This document shows positions 1 through 10,247 of a stretch of 64,000 bases of DNA, piece by piece. Below the pieces are notes generated by a model. It was not told where the DNA came from. It made no database searches and saw nothing but the letters and a program-made list of their open reading frames with translations. The DNA lies in assembly GCA_043777375.1 (NCBI GenBank), contig JAYWHX010000016.1, forward strand, positions 1 through 64,000, given 5' to 3'. The DNA is from TH-plancto1 sp043777375 (GTDB taxonomy: Bacteria > Planctomycetota > Planctomycetia > Planctomycetales > Planctomycetaceae). Every line of letters starts with the position of its first letter. Within the stretch, counting starts at the first letter, position 1. Position numbers and translations under genes: made by a program.

Positions 1-35
1 TGAACCGCCTGCTCGGCGACGTAACTCTAGTCGTA

Positions 36-72
36 GAAAAGAGAAAGCCGTTTGACGAACTCGCCAAACGGC
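36..72 (-). terminator. Intrinsic terminator of tRNA-Pro
   Basis: Read on the minus strand, an 8-bp perfect stem (GCCGTTTG with CAAACGGC, 65-72 and 47-54) is followed by a T-rich run, TTTCTCTTTTC. It begins 16 bases after the tRNA 3' end, so it most likely ends the tRNA transcript. Confidence 0.6.
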
Positions 73-88
73 CTCTTGTTACACCGAG

Positions 89-163
89 TCGGGGCGACAG
101 GATTTGAACCTGCGACTTCCTGGTCCCAAACCAGGCGCTCTAGCCAAGCTGAGCTACGCCCCG
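89..163 (-). tRNA. tRNA-Pro (anticodon TGG)
   Basis: The minus strand folds into a full cloverleaf. The 7-bp acceptor stem is perfect (157-163 with 90-96), the T arm has the TTCAAAT loop, and the D arm carries AGCTC and GAGC. The anticodon loop reads TTTGGGA, which puts TGG at 126-128 and specifies proline, the reader of CCA/CCN codons. The discriminator base is A at 89. CCA is not encoded, so it must be added after transcription. It stands alone with its own terminator. Confidence 0.95.
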
Positions 164-754
164 TGAAGTGGTATCTTAGAGAATGTTGGGCTGTCTCGCA
201 AAGCGGGTTCTTGCGGATTCTTTGAAATGTCGGGAACCCGAGGGTTTTGAGGCAGGAATGGCCGCTTTACGCATCGATCGAGCGGCTGAGGTCTCCGTGA
301 TTGAACGCAGCCAGCCTACACAGGTTCGCTATTTTGCAACGGCTTTCAGAGGAGGTGCAAGCCCATGGGGATGGCGAACTTGGCGTGAGTCTCGTTCTTG
401 TTCATCGAGAGAGTGAACCGTTGTCGCTGATCGAGTGATCACACCATCGCCAATCCCGAGAGTTTATCCGGCAGGGTTTACCAAGGTCGATCAAGTTTCC
501 CAATTCGCAGGCCGGACGGAGACTGTCCTCTGGTTCAGGAAATGCGGTGAAGAATTGTGATCTCCAATTGACGGACCGGGCTGGCGCGGGCACTCTATGG
601 GCATCGTGTACATCGTTTCCAAGCTGTGTCGCGGGAAGATCTTGCACAGAAATGGTCTAGGCGCGGAATTTTCCTTGCCTTTACAATCTGTGCTCCACCC
701 GGAGGGTGGATTTCACTGCGGCTGTGTTCGACAGCCCGATCAAGGATTGCCTCT
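164..754. other. Long spacer without a supported gene
   Basis: This 591-base stretch separates the tRNA from the first DUF1573 gene. Short open frames exist on both strands (for example 183-416 and 402-647), but they have unconvincing composition, no clear ribosome binding site and overlap each other. An AAGGA ribosome binding site at 742-746 belongs to the downstream gene. I see no repeat or RNA fold that I can name. Confidence 0.5.
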
Positions 755-2254
755 GTGTTGTCTTGCCAGTGTCTTCGAATTCTTGCTCAGCGATCACTCC
801 TGACGTGGGTGTTGTTGCTGGCGTTGATTCCGATGCCGGTGACCCTGCGCGCTGATTCCGCAGTCGAGAAGCTGACTTGGGCAGACAAGATGTTGTCTGA
901 GCAGAAGTACGATTTCGGATCCCCAGCTGTGGGGGCTGTTGCGACACATGTGATCCAAATCACAAATCTCTATAAAGAAACCGTCACCATCTCCGAGGTG
1001 ACATCCTCGGATTCCGAGTTCAAGGCGAGGGTCGACAAGAGCAATCTGAATTCCAAGGACGTGGCCCAACTTGAGTTGTCGCTCGACCCCGCAGTTGCGA
1101 GGACCGCGAAACTGGCCTCCGTTTCCCTGAAGATGACGTTTGATGGCGTGAACTATAAAACAGTGACGGTGCCAGTCTCCGCCTTCGTTGAGCCGGGACA
1201 GGCACTCAATCCGGCCATGGTCAACAAGCTTGGTCAGAATTGGGCCGAGCAGATGTTCTCCGACCTGACGTATGATTTTGGCCCAGTCGCTCGAGGAGCT
1301 GAGGCGAAGCATGTCATCGAGATCACGAATTCCTACAAGCAAATCGTGACACTTTCTAACCCGGTTTCCAGTTGTCAGTGCATCACGCCCCAGTTGGATA
1401 TTTCAGTCTTGAATTCGCGGCAAGTGGCTCGTTTGACTTTGAACCTGGACACCGTGCGTTTTTCGAAGAAGCGGGATGTCACCGTGACCCTGGATGCTTC
1501 TTTCGCCAACGGCGGAGTCAAACAGATACGCATCCCAATTACAGCTTACATTCGACAAGACGTTGTGCTTGACCCCGGTTCTGTCCAATTTGGAATCGTC
1601 GCACCAGGCGAGGTCGCAGAGCGGCGTGTGAGAGTGTTGTACGCAGGACGCGCCAATTGGACGGTGCGTCCAGAAGTGCGGGTTGGGAATTCGCACCTCA
1701 AAGCTGAAGTTCAAGAAGTGCTCCGTCAAAACGGCCGGGTTGAGTACGAGCTGCTGGTCAAGCTGGACGGCGATGCTCCCAAGGGGCGAGTCATCGATCA
1801 ACTGGTATTGGTCACGGACGACGCTGCCAATCCGACGATCCCGATCTTGGTTGACGGGACCGTGGAAGCCGACTTGCAGATCACGCCCGAACTGGTGCAG
1901 TTTGGACCACTGAAGCCCGGTGTTCCGAAAGTCGTCAAAGTTGTTGTGAAGGGGCGCAAGCCGTTCCGAATCGAAAAGGTTGAATGTGATTCGGCCCGCG
2001 AATGCTACGGCGTGTCGATTCCCTCGGTGGATCAGTCGGTTCATATCGTGAGCCTGACGATCACTCCGCCGGATGAGCCGGGCGAGCTCAAAGAAGCCTT
2101 TACTGTCACGATCGCCGGACGCACAGCGACGCTGGCGTTTCAAGCGATCGGGATGATTGAAGCCACTGTCAATCCGGCGGCAGAGGAACCAGTTCCCGAA
2201 GCTCAAGATCGCGTTCCTGCGGACGCAGTGACGGCTCCGTTGCCGAAACCGTAA
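755..2254 (+). CDS. Exported protein with two DUF1573 domains
   Basis: A 499-residue protein of unknown function. A hydrophobic signal (LLTWVLLLALIPMPV) is followed by two consecutive DUF1573 modules, each opening with a Y-D-F-G motif. The second keeps the family's SCQC cysteine motif. The first has SSDSEF at the same place and no cysteines. The C-terminal half is shared with the next gene (motifs such as NGRVEYE and the QITPE repeat). GTG at 755 was chosen because AAGGA lies 8 bases upstream and the signal peptide then sits at the N-terminus. GTG at 626 would add 43 residues with a poor ribosome binding site. DUF1573 is an immunoglobulin-like fold common in planctomycetes and Bacteroidetes. 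A periplasmic or surface role is inferred. Confidence 0.8.
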   Translation: MLSCQCLRILAQRSLLTWVLLLALIPMPVTLRADSAVEKLTWADKMLSEQKYDFGSPAVGAVATHVIQITNLYKETVTISEVTSSDSEFKARVDKSNLNSKDVAQLELSLDPAVARTAKLASVSLKMTFDGVNYKTVTVPVSAFVEPGQALNPAMVNKLGQNWAEQMFSDLTYDFGPVARGAEAKHVIEITNSYKQIVTLSNPVSSCQCITPQLDISVLNSRQVARLTLNLDTVRFSKKRDVTVTLDASFANGGVKQIRIPITAYIRQDVVLDPGSVQFGIVAPGEVAERRVRVLYAGRANWTVRPEVRVGNSHLKAEVQEVLRQNGRVEYELLVKLDGDAPKGRVIDQLVLVTDDAANPTIPILVDGTVEADLQITPELVQFGPLKPGVPKVVKVVVKGRKPFRIEKVECDSARECYGVSIPSVDQSVHIVSLTITPPDEPGELKEAFTVTIAGRTATLAFQAIGMIEATVNPAAEEPVPEAQDRVPADAVTAPLPKP

Positions 2255-2540
2255 CCAAACGTTGGGGAAATTCGGCTCAGCTGTACGGAATTTTGTAAAA
2301 ATGTCGCATTGATCCGGCAGACCCGCCGTATCATGGGATCGTGCCAGTTTCGTTGTCGGATGTCTGCGCGGCTGACCCAGTTGTCGAGCACGCAGGCCAA
2401 CGGCCAGAACCTGAGATCGGATGTGTGGTGCCTGCGGGCACTGACTTTGGGAAATCGACCTGCGTGGACGCAGGTGCCAGGAAGGGCGGACGCACAGTTC
2501 TGAGGTGCGGTCGGTTTACTGTCACCCGAAGAGGCCCTCC

Positions 2541-3584
2541 ATGTTCAACCGCATTTGTTCCACAGTATCGCTGGGCTTGATTGCCCTGTCGATGTTTGCC
2601 ACGCCAGCGATGTCTGACGATCAATCGAATCAGTGGGCGAACAAAATGTTCGCCGAGCCGAAGTTCGACTTCGGCCCTGTGGCTCAGCATAGTGACTGCC
2701 AGGGATTCCTGGAGTTCACCAATCGCTTTGCACCTGATATGGAAATCGTGAGTGTGTCGACCTCGTGCAAATGCATTTCAGCCTCCACCGAAACCAAGGT
2801 GCTGAAGGCCCATGAACAGGGCAAGATCAAATTGGTTCTCGACACGTCCCGCTTTCAGGGCCAACGGCATGTCACTCTCACCGTGAAATTCCGCTTTGAG
2901 GGAACGAAGTACGCCACCGTCAACATTCCCTGCGAAGCATTCATTCGGACCGACGTCTGGATGCAGCCAGGATTTGCAAATCTCGGAGCACTCACAGCGG
3001 GTGAGGGCGGCGAGCAAAAGGTCAAGGTCACGCGGACCGGGAACGATCAGTGGCAGATCCGCGAGGTGCGCTCACGCAACCCTGGCCTGACGACCGAGAT
3101 GAAGGAGCTGACCCGTGGCAATGGGCGGGTGGAGTACGAAATCCTGGTCAAGGTTGCTGCGGATGCCAAGCTCGGCAACATTCAGGAAAGCCTGATCTTG
3201 GTTACGAATGATAGCTCGAACGCCAATGTCGCTCTGCGAGTGGAAGGCCGCGTAGAGACCGACATTCAGATCACGCCTGAGACACTCAGTCTGGGGCGCC
3301 TGAAGCCGGGCAAGGAAGCGAAGTTCACTGTCATCGTCCGCTCGAAGAAGCCGGTCCGTATTGAACGAGTTGAATGTGCTGACCATCCGGAGTGCATCAA
3401 GGTCTTGATTCCGACCGAAGAGAAGACAACACACATGCTGTCTCTGGTAGTGACCCCTCCCGATGCCATGGGCGAATTTCAAGACACCTTCACCCTGACG
3501 ATTGCCGGGCGTTCTCTGCCAATGACATTCCAGGCCAACGGACTCGTCGAGATTCAGACCACAGCTCAAGACACCTCAAAGTAG
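2541..3584 (+). CDS. Exported DUF1573 protein, paralogue of upstream gene
   Basis: A 347-residue exported protein with an N-terminal signal peptide (GLIALSMFATPAMS) and one DUF1573 domain opening with F-D-F-G and carrying SCKC. The rest aligns along its length with the C-terminal part of the preceding protein: both contain NGRVEYE, a VETDIQITPE/VEADLQITPE segment, a cysteine pair around VECxxxxEC and the ending IAGR. The two genes are therefore tandem paralogues. The start at 2541 has GAAGAGG just upstream and yields a clean signal peptide. The 286-base gap and the terminator at 3617 suggest that it can be transcribed on its own. Function is unknown. Confidence 0.85.
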   Translation: MFNRICSTVSLGLIALSMFATPAMSDDQSNQWANKMFAEPKFDFGPVAQHSDCQGFLEFTNRFAPDMEIVSVSTSCKCISASTETKVLKAHEQGKIKLVLDTSRFQGQRHVTLTVKFRFEGTKYATVNIPCEAFIRTDVWMQPGFANLGALTAGEGGEQKVKVTRTGNDQWQIREVRSRNPGLTTEMKELTRGNGRVEYEILVKVAADAKLGNIQESLILVTNDSSNANVALRVEGRVETDIQITPETLSLGRLKPGKEAKFTVIVRSKKPVRIERVECADHPECIKVLIPTEEKTTHMLSLVVTPPDAMGEFQDTFTLTIAGRSLPMTFQANGLVEIQTTAQDTSK

Positions 3585-3616
3585 AGTTGTACGAAGACTC
3601 AATGACTCAACGGATT

Positions 3617-3660
3617 GCAGGTCGCTCGGTTCAAGGAACCGAGCGACCTGCTTGTTTTTT
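3617..3660 (+). terminator. Strong intrinsic terminator after DUF1573 pair
   Basis: A perfect 16-bp stem (3617-3632 with 3636-3651), a 3-base loop AAG and then TTGTTTTTT. It begins 32 bases after the stop codon of the second DUF1573 gene. Confidence 0.9.
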
Positions 3661-3750
3661 GTGGGGCGGTCATTGGTTGGGGACGACGTTTCTCCTCAAG
3701 AGGGGATTCGTTTCGGAATCGATCGGATCAGGCACCGTCAGGTAACGAGC

Positions 3751-3800
3751 GTCGCCTTTCGCTCCGCGAAAGATCGCTCTTTCGCGGAGCGAAAGGCGAC
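3751..3800. repeat. Palindromic element, 23-bp perfect arms
   Basis: Arms 3751-3773 and 3778-3800 are exact reverse complements around the loop TCGC. The core reads CTTTCGCTCCGCGAAAG. No T-run follows, so it does not look like a terminator. It lies in the spacer between the DUF1573 pair and the zinc-ribbon gene. The rest of 3585-4096 holds no gene that I can support. Confidence 0.85.
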
Positions 3801-4096
3801 TATGACTGCGACGTATTGTTGGACGACTCCTATGGCGATTCGTGATCCCCGGACTGTCTCATCACCTCGTTTGGACAAGTTCAGGGGACCCCGGAAAAAT
3901 CGAGTCGGCGTCCCTTCACGCGCGCGATGCTTTCTGGTTAAATCACCCTCAAGACTGACGTGTGTTTCATGAGTGGTGAGACCCGCTCACGGGAGCGTCG
4001 GCAAGGGACTGCCGTGGATCTGTTTCGTTGGCGTGCCGCTCTTCTGCCGCACGTCGAATTCATCTCCCCTCCCCCGGGGATACAGGACTCGGCCCT

Positions 4097-4396
4097 ATGC
4101 TTCATTACACGTGCGACCAATGCAGGCGCGTGATCAACGGACAGCGTTACTCGGTGAATATCGAGGTACGGCTACAACAGGATGACGAAGCCCTGACCGA
4201 GGCTGATCTTGACCAGGACCACCTGCAGGCAATCGCCGACGAAATTTCGCTGATGGATACAACCTCTGAGTTTCAATTGCCCGAACCACCGGTGAAGTCG
4301 CTCAGGCTCGATCTGTGTGTCACCTGCACTCGCCGGTTCGAGAAAGACCCGCTCGGTCGCGAAACTCGCAAGCGGTTCAATATCAGCCCGAACTGA
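4097..4396 (+). CDS. Small protein with two CxxC pairs
   Basis: A 99-residue protein that I do not recognise. It begins with HYTCDQCRR and later has LCVTCTRRF, so four cysteines in two CxxC knuckles could hold one zinc, as in zinc-ribbon proteins. Between them is an acidic stretch (DDEALTEADLDQDH). There is no signal peptide or membrane segment, so it is probably cytoplasmic. The ATG at 4097 follows AGGA by 10 bases. It ends 12 bases before the nuclease gene and may be cotranscribed with it. A role in nucleic-acid or protein binding is only a guess. Confidence 0.7.
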   Translation: MLHYTCDQCRRVINGQRYSVNIEVRLQQDDEALTEADLDQDHLQAIADEISLMDTTSEFQLPEPPVKSLRLDLCVTCTRRFEKDPLGRETRKRFNISPN

Positions 4397-4408
4397 CGAG
4401 GCGTGGAG

Positions 4409-4990
4409 ATGATCGCCCAGTCGAGTTCTCGCATTCGTCGCCGCTGGCCTACAGCGGCTTTTGTATTGGGGCTCATCGCGACGGCCTTAATCCTGTGGCG
4501 AGTCGCAACAGCCCGATCTCTACAAACGCTTCCGCCAGCGGGCGTCCCGGTCATAGTCATCCGGGCAATCGATGGCGATACGCTACTGCTCGAAGGGGGC
4601 TTTCGAGTCCGGTTGCTCGGCGTCAATACTCCCGAAACCAAACACCCGGATCGCCCCGCAGAGCCATTTGGCCAGGAAGCGTACGAGTTCACGCGAAATC
4701 TCGTAGAGCAGCGTGACGTGACGCTCGAGTTCGACCGCGAACGGTTGGACAACTACCGTCGCCTTCTGGCTTATGTTTACCTGCCTGATGGAACACTGCT
4801 GAACGAGCGTCTGATCGAAAGTGGTCACAGCCCAGCTGTGGTCTCATTTCCAATTCGGAGCGACCGCAGGCGAATCTTTGAGCAAGCGGAACGGCTCGCT
4901 CAAAAGAATATCGCAGGCATCTGGGCTCTTCCCGAATGGCAAGTTCGCCTGGCTGAGCAGCAAGAACGCCTGGAGAAGAAACCGCGTTAG
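4409..4990 (+). CDS. Membrane-anchored thermonuclease (SNase-like)
   Basis: A 193-residue staphylococcal-nuclease-fold protein. After a short basic N-terminus, one hydrophobic segment (TAAFVLGLIATALILW) anchors or exports it. The SNase core follows: AIDGDTLLL, VRLLGVNTPETKHP (the catalytic Arg/Glu region of the family) and LDNYRRLLAYVYLPDGT, then the LNERLIESGH helix. Family members cleave single-stranded and double-stranded DNA and RNA with calcium. The ATG at 4409 is preferred over GTG at 4403 because GAGG at 4398-4401 is then 7 bases away. Its stop codon overlaps that of atpC on the other strand. Confidence 0.85.
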   Translation: MIAQSSSRIRRRWPTAAFVLGLIATALILWRVATARSLQTLPPAGVPVIVIRAIDGDTLLLEGGFRVRLLGVNTPETKHPDRPAEPFGQEAYEFTRNLVEQRDVTLEFDRERLDNYRRLLAYVYLPDGTLLNERLIESGHSPAVVSFPIRSDRRRIFEQAERLAQKNIAGIWALPEWQVRLAEQQERLEKKPR

Positions 4991-5388
4991 CCCCGCTTGA
5001 TCTTCAGCATTCGACGAGCGGCCTCATCGGCGGCCAGCTTGGCTGCGAATTGCTCATCGGTCCCAGCTGGCATCGACATCGCAGTGTCGAGTGCCCGCTG
5101 TGCCACCGCCGGGTCAATATTCTCTGCGGAGACTGCGCGGTTTGTCAGCAGTGTGACCACGGAGCCCTTGACCTGTAAGAACCCACCATCGATGAAATAA
5201 CTCTTCGAAACGCCACCGGTTTCGAACTTCAATTCTCCACGACCCAACCGTCCAACAACGGGAGCACGCCCCGGCAGCAGACCCATCGAGCCATCAAACA
5301 GCGGCAACTGGACCGAACGGACGTTCTGATCAAGCAGCGTCGTTTCTGGGGTCACAAGGACAAGGCGAAGTTCGGTGGCAGCGATCAT
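4987..5388 (-). CDS. atpC: ATP synthase F1 epsilon subunit
   Basis: A 133-residue epsilon subunit, the inhibitory and coupling stalk subunit of F1. The N-terminal beta-sandwich motifs are plain: LVTPETTLLDQNVRSVQLP, DGSMGLLPGRAPVVGRLGRG and the FIDGGFLQV strand. A C-terminal helical part (ENIDPAVAQRALD and on) follows. Length and domain order are normal. It is the last gene of the atp operon, 63 bases after atpD. Its TAA stop shares bases with the TAG stop of the convergent thermonuclease gene, and I see no terminator hairpin here. Confidence 0.95.
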   Translation of the reverse strand: MIAATELRLVLVTPETTLLDQNVRSVQLPLFDGSMGLLPGRAPVVGRLGRGELKFETGGVSKSYFIDGGFLQVKGSVVTLLTNRAVSAENIDPAVAQRALDTAMSMPAGTDEQFAAKLAADEAARRMLKIKRG

Positions 5389-5451
5389 GGGGAGAACCTC
5401 ACAAGAGTCCGAGCCAGGATGGGCTCGTCACACAGACAGAGCGGCACCGTA

Positions 5452-6897
5452 TCAGCCAGCTGCCATCTTCTTGGCCTGCTCTTCGGCTTCTTCGATCACG
5501 CCGACATAGGTGAAGGCACCTTCTGGGAGGTGGTCCCACTTTCCGTCGCACAGTTCTTCGAAGCTGCGGATGGTGTCGGCCATCGAGGTAATCTTCCCCT
5601 TCTTGCCGGTGAACGCTTCGGCGACGAGGAACGGCTGGGACAGAAACCGCTCGATCCGGCGGGCACGATGCACGACGAGCTTGTCAGCTTCGGCCAATTC
5701 GTCGATGCCGAGAATCGCGATGATGTCCTGGAGTTCGCGGTAACGCTGAAGCGTCTGTTGGACGCGGCGGGCCACAGCGTAGTGCCGTTCGCCGACGATC
5801 TGCGGGTCCAGGATTCGGCTCGACGAAGCGAGCGGGTCGATGGCGGGGAACAGACCCTTTTCCGCGATCTTACGTTCGAGGTAGATGAACGCATCGAGGT
5901 GGCTAAACGCCGTGGCCGGGGCCGGGTCAGTCGGGTCGTCGGCGGGCACGTACACAGCTTGCACCGACGTGATCGCTCCACGCTTCGTCGAGGTGATGCG
6001 TTCCTGCAACTGGCCCAGTTCGTTGGCCAGCGTCGGCTGGTATCCCACGGCGGACGGCATCCGACCGAGAAGTGCGGACACTTCCGAACCGGCTTGGGAA
6101 AACCGGAAGATGTTGTCGACGAACAGCAGCGTGTCAGCCCCGGTCGTGTCGCGGAACCATTCGGCCATCGTCAGTGCAGTCAGTGCAACACGCAGACGGG
6201 CACCGGGCGGCTCGTTCATCTGGCCGAACACCATGCAGGTCTGCTCGATGACCTTACGACCGGTCGAGCCGATGTCGGCTTCCTGCATTTCCAGCCACAA
6301 GTCGTTTCCTTCACGGGTTCGTTCACCGACCCCGGCGAACACCGAGTAGCCACCGTGAGCAGCTGCGATACGGGCAATGAGTTCGGTCAGAATCACGGTC
6401 TTGCCGAGACCGGCTCCCCCGAACAGACCGGCCTTGCCCCCACGCACGAACGGGGTCAGCAGGTCGATCACCTTGATCCCGGTTTCGAAGACTTCCGTCT
6501 TCGAGGAGAGGTCTTCCAGCCGAGGCGGTGCCCGGTGGATCGGCCACTTTTCCTGAGTGGTGACATCACCGCGACCATCGATCGCGTTGCCGAGGACGTT
6601 GAACACGCGGCCCAGCGTTTCCTTGCCGACCGGCACCGACAGCGGAGCGCCGGTGTTCACGACCTCCATGCTGCGGACCATGCCGTCGGTTGTGCCGAGG
6701 GCGATGCAGCGGACGCGACCGCCGCCGAGGTGCTGCTGCACTTCGCCGGTCACATTGATCTCGATCCCCTTCACCTTCGCCTGGACGGTGACGGCGTTGT
6801 AGATGTCGGGCATGTGATCTTCGGCGAATTCAACGTCGAACGTCGATCCGATGATCTGGGTAATGCGACCGGTGTTGCTGGCAGTGGAGGTAACCAT
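5452..6897 (-). CDS. atpD: ATP synthase F1 beta subunit
   Basis: A 481-residue catalytic beta subunit. The P-loop is GGAGLGKTVILTELI (Leu where most bacteria have Val), followed by the catalytic GERTREGNDLW glutamate segment and by RFSQAGSEVSALLGRMPSAV, all canonical. The ATG at 6897 begins MVTSTASNTGRI and follows AGAGG by 6 bases. The frame stays open 13 codons further upstream, but those lie in a repeat. It makes ATP from ADP and phosphate, driven by rotation of gamma. The gap to atpG (168 bases) is unusually long for an operon and holds an inverted repeat. Confidence 0.97.
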   Translation of the reverse strand: MVTSTASNTGRITQIIGSTFDVEFAEDHMPDIYNAVTVQAKVKGIEINVTGEVQQHLGGGRVRCIALGTTDGMVRSMEVVNTGAPLSVPVGKETLGRVFNVLGNAIDGRGDVTTQEKWPIHRAPPRLEDLSSKTEVFETGIKVIDLLTPFVRGGKAGLFGGAGLGKTVILTELIARIAAAHGGYSVFAGVGERTREGNDLWLEMQEADIGSTGRKVIEQTCMVFGQMNEPPGARLRVALTALTMAEWFRDTTGADTLLFVDNIFRFSQAGSEVSALLGRMPSAVGYQPTLANELGQLQERITSTKRGAITSVQAVYVPADDPTDPAPATAFSHLDAFIYLERKIAEKGLFPAIDPLASSSRILDPQIVGERHYAVARRVQQTLQRYRELQDIIAILGIDELAEADKLVVHRARRIERFLSQPFLVAEAFTGKKGKITSMADTIRSFEELCDGKWDHLPEGAFTYVGVIEEAEEQAKKMAAG

Positions 6898-6925
6898 CGT
6901 GAGCCTCTGTTGAGGGGAGCGATCA

Positions 6926-7060
6926 GTGGTCAGCAATTAGCAGTCAGCCAGAAAGTGGCCGGTGATAATCGATCGAACTGGTGCAAGCTCCTGGGTGTCT
7001 GACTGTCTGTTGATGTGGGTGCTGGCTGGTACTCTGGCTGAACGCTGACTGCTGATGGCC
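6926..7060. repeat. Imperfect inverted repeat in atpG-atpD spacer
   Basis: The left part contains TTAGCAGTCAGCCAGAAAG and the right part CTGGCTGAACGCTGACTGCT, roughly reverse complements of each other. The same words recur at 17437-17495 (between rpsF and ilvC), at 50694-50710 and loosely at 58142-58215. It lies inside the atp operon. Confidence 0.5.
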
Positions 7061-7065
7061 GACTG

Positions 7066-7950
7066 CTATTCCAGAGCCGCTGCCCCGCCGATGATCTCGC
7101 TGAGTTCGGAGGTGATCTGCGATTGTCGAGCGCGGTTGTATGCAGTCGAAATCGACTTGATCATGTCCTGGGCATTCTCGTGGGCGGCCTTCATCGCGAC
7201 TCGGCGGGCAATCTGCTCGCTGACAGCTGCGTCGAGGAAGCACTTGAAGAACCGAGCCTTGAAGGCGGCGGGCACGATCTCTTCCAGAATCTGGTTCGCG
7301 TTCGGGAGGAACTCGTACTCGATCCCGCTGCCCTTGCCAGCTGTGCCACTCGTCGCCACTGCAGCCAGATCGCCGATCGGGAGGATCGTCTCCACGACAG
7401 GAGACTGCTTGGCAGCCGACTCGAACTTCTGGTAGACAATGTCAAGACGATGAATTCGACCAGCGATGAAGTCGGCCACGAACCGCGAGGCGATGGCGTT
7501 CACCTCATCGAATCCGGGCTTGTCTTCGAAGTTGGTATAGGCTGCGTCGACGGGGATCTTCTCGTACTTCATCAACGACAAGCCACGCTTGCCGGAGACT
7601 TCCAGTCGCACTGTCTTGCCCGTCGCTTTGAGCTCACGCAGGCGGGCCATCCCCTTCCGCAGAATTCCTCCGTTGAAACCGCCGCACAGGCCGCGATTCG
7701 AGGTCAAGATCAGCAGCGCGACGTTCTGCTCTTCCGCTGGCTTTTGCAGCAGCGGATGCGAGAACGCCAAGTTGGCCCCCGCCAGGTCAGCCACGATCTC
7801 GTTGATCTTCTTCGTATACGCAGCTGCCTCGGTGGCCCGGTCCATCGCTTTCTTGAACCGCGCGGTGGCGATGAGTTCCATCGTCCGCGTGATTTTCGCG
7901 ATGTTTCGGACCGCCTTGCGGCGTTTCACGAGTTGTCGAGAGTTGGCCAT
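7066..7950 (-). CDS. atpG: ATP synthase F1 gamma subunit
   Basis: A 294-residue gamma subunit, the rotating central shaft of F1. The N-terminal coiled helix (VKRRKAVRNIAKITRTMELIATARFKK) and the C-terminal helix (RRVAMKAAHENAQDMIKSI) are the family's conserved shaft segments. The Rossmann-like middle contains SNRGLCGGFN. Length is usual. The start gives MANSRQLVKRRKAV, a normal gamma N-terminus. It lies between atpA (75 bases) and atpD. Confidence 0.96.
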   Translation of the reverse strand: MANSRQLVKRRKAVRNIAKITRTMELIATARFKKAMDRATEAAAYTKKINEIVADLAGANLAFSHPLLQKPAEEQNVALLILTSNRGLCGGFNGGILRKGMARLRELKATGKTVRLEVSGKRGLSLMKYEKIPVDAAYTNFEDKPGFDEVNAIASRFVADFIAGRIHRLDIVYQKFESAAKQSPVVETILPIGDLAAVATSGTAGKGSGIEYEFLPNANQILEEIVPAAFKARFFKCFLDAAVSEQIARRVAMKAAHENAQDMIKSISTAYNRARQSQITSELSEIIGGAAALE

Positions 7951-8025
7951 TTTGGGTTCCGTAGCGGCAGTAGTCAGACTTTCACCGTATGGGCAATCAA
8001 CACAGCAGAATTCTGACGAATTCTG

Positions 8026-9573
<1,548 letters not shown>

Positions 9574-10247
9574 ACCTTTCCCGCAGCCGCTGTGTCAGGT
9601 TGGTCAACCGGGTGGCGACCGAACCGTCGAAGATGGTGTCCTGCACCTGGATAATCAAACCCCCGAGCAGCGCAGGCTCGACCTGGGGGACAACAATGGG
9701 GTCAGTCGCCATCGCGGCCTTCAACTGGACTCGGACAGAGTCCAATTGCTCAGGCGACAAGGCAACTGCCGAACGCACCAAGACTCTCTGACGACCGGAG
9801 CGGCGTTCTTGCTCCAGGGTCGCTTCTTCCATGATCGTGCTGAGCAGATCGAGCCGGTCATGCTTGGCCAGAACCACCAGAAAGTTCCCCATGAACTCCG
9901 AGCAGCGCGGCTTCAGCGTGCGTTCCACCAGTCCCTGCTTGTCGTCCGGATTCAACATCGGAGAGGACAACAAAGACTCGAACTCAGGCTTCGAATGAAC
10001 GGCGTCCAAGAGTTCACCGAACTCTTGCAGTGGCTCATTGACCCCCGCAGCCTTCGCAGCATCGAGCAGGGCCACGGCGTAAACCATGGCGATCGAACGC
10101 GCACTGGGATCTTCCAGAACGTGTTTCGGTCGAGCTGTCTCTGCGGCGCTAGCCATTGGGGAGTTCCATAGTCGTAGCGGAAGTCGTTAGACTTTCGCCG
10201 TTTGGCAACCGATTTGAAATCACTCGGCGAAATTCTGACGAATTCCG

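Noticed and set aside
183..416. Possible small gene in the first spacer
   Set aside because: No ribosome binding site, no conserved-looking sequence, and it overlaps an equally long frame on the other strand.
5419..7002. Long frame on the plus strand over atpD (527 codons)
   Set aside because: It is antisense to a clear atpD. Its composition is what a high-GC antisense frame gives and it has no known motif.
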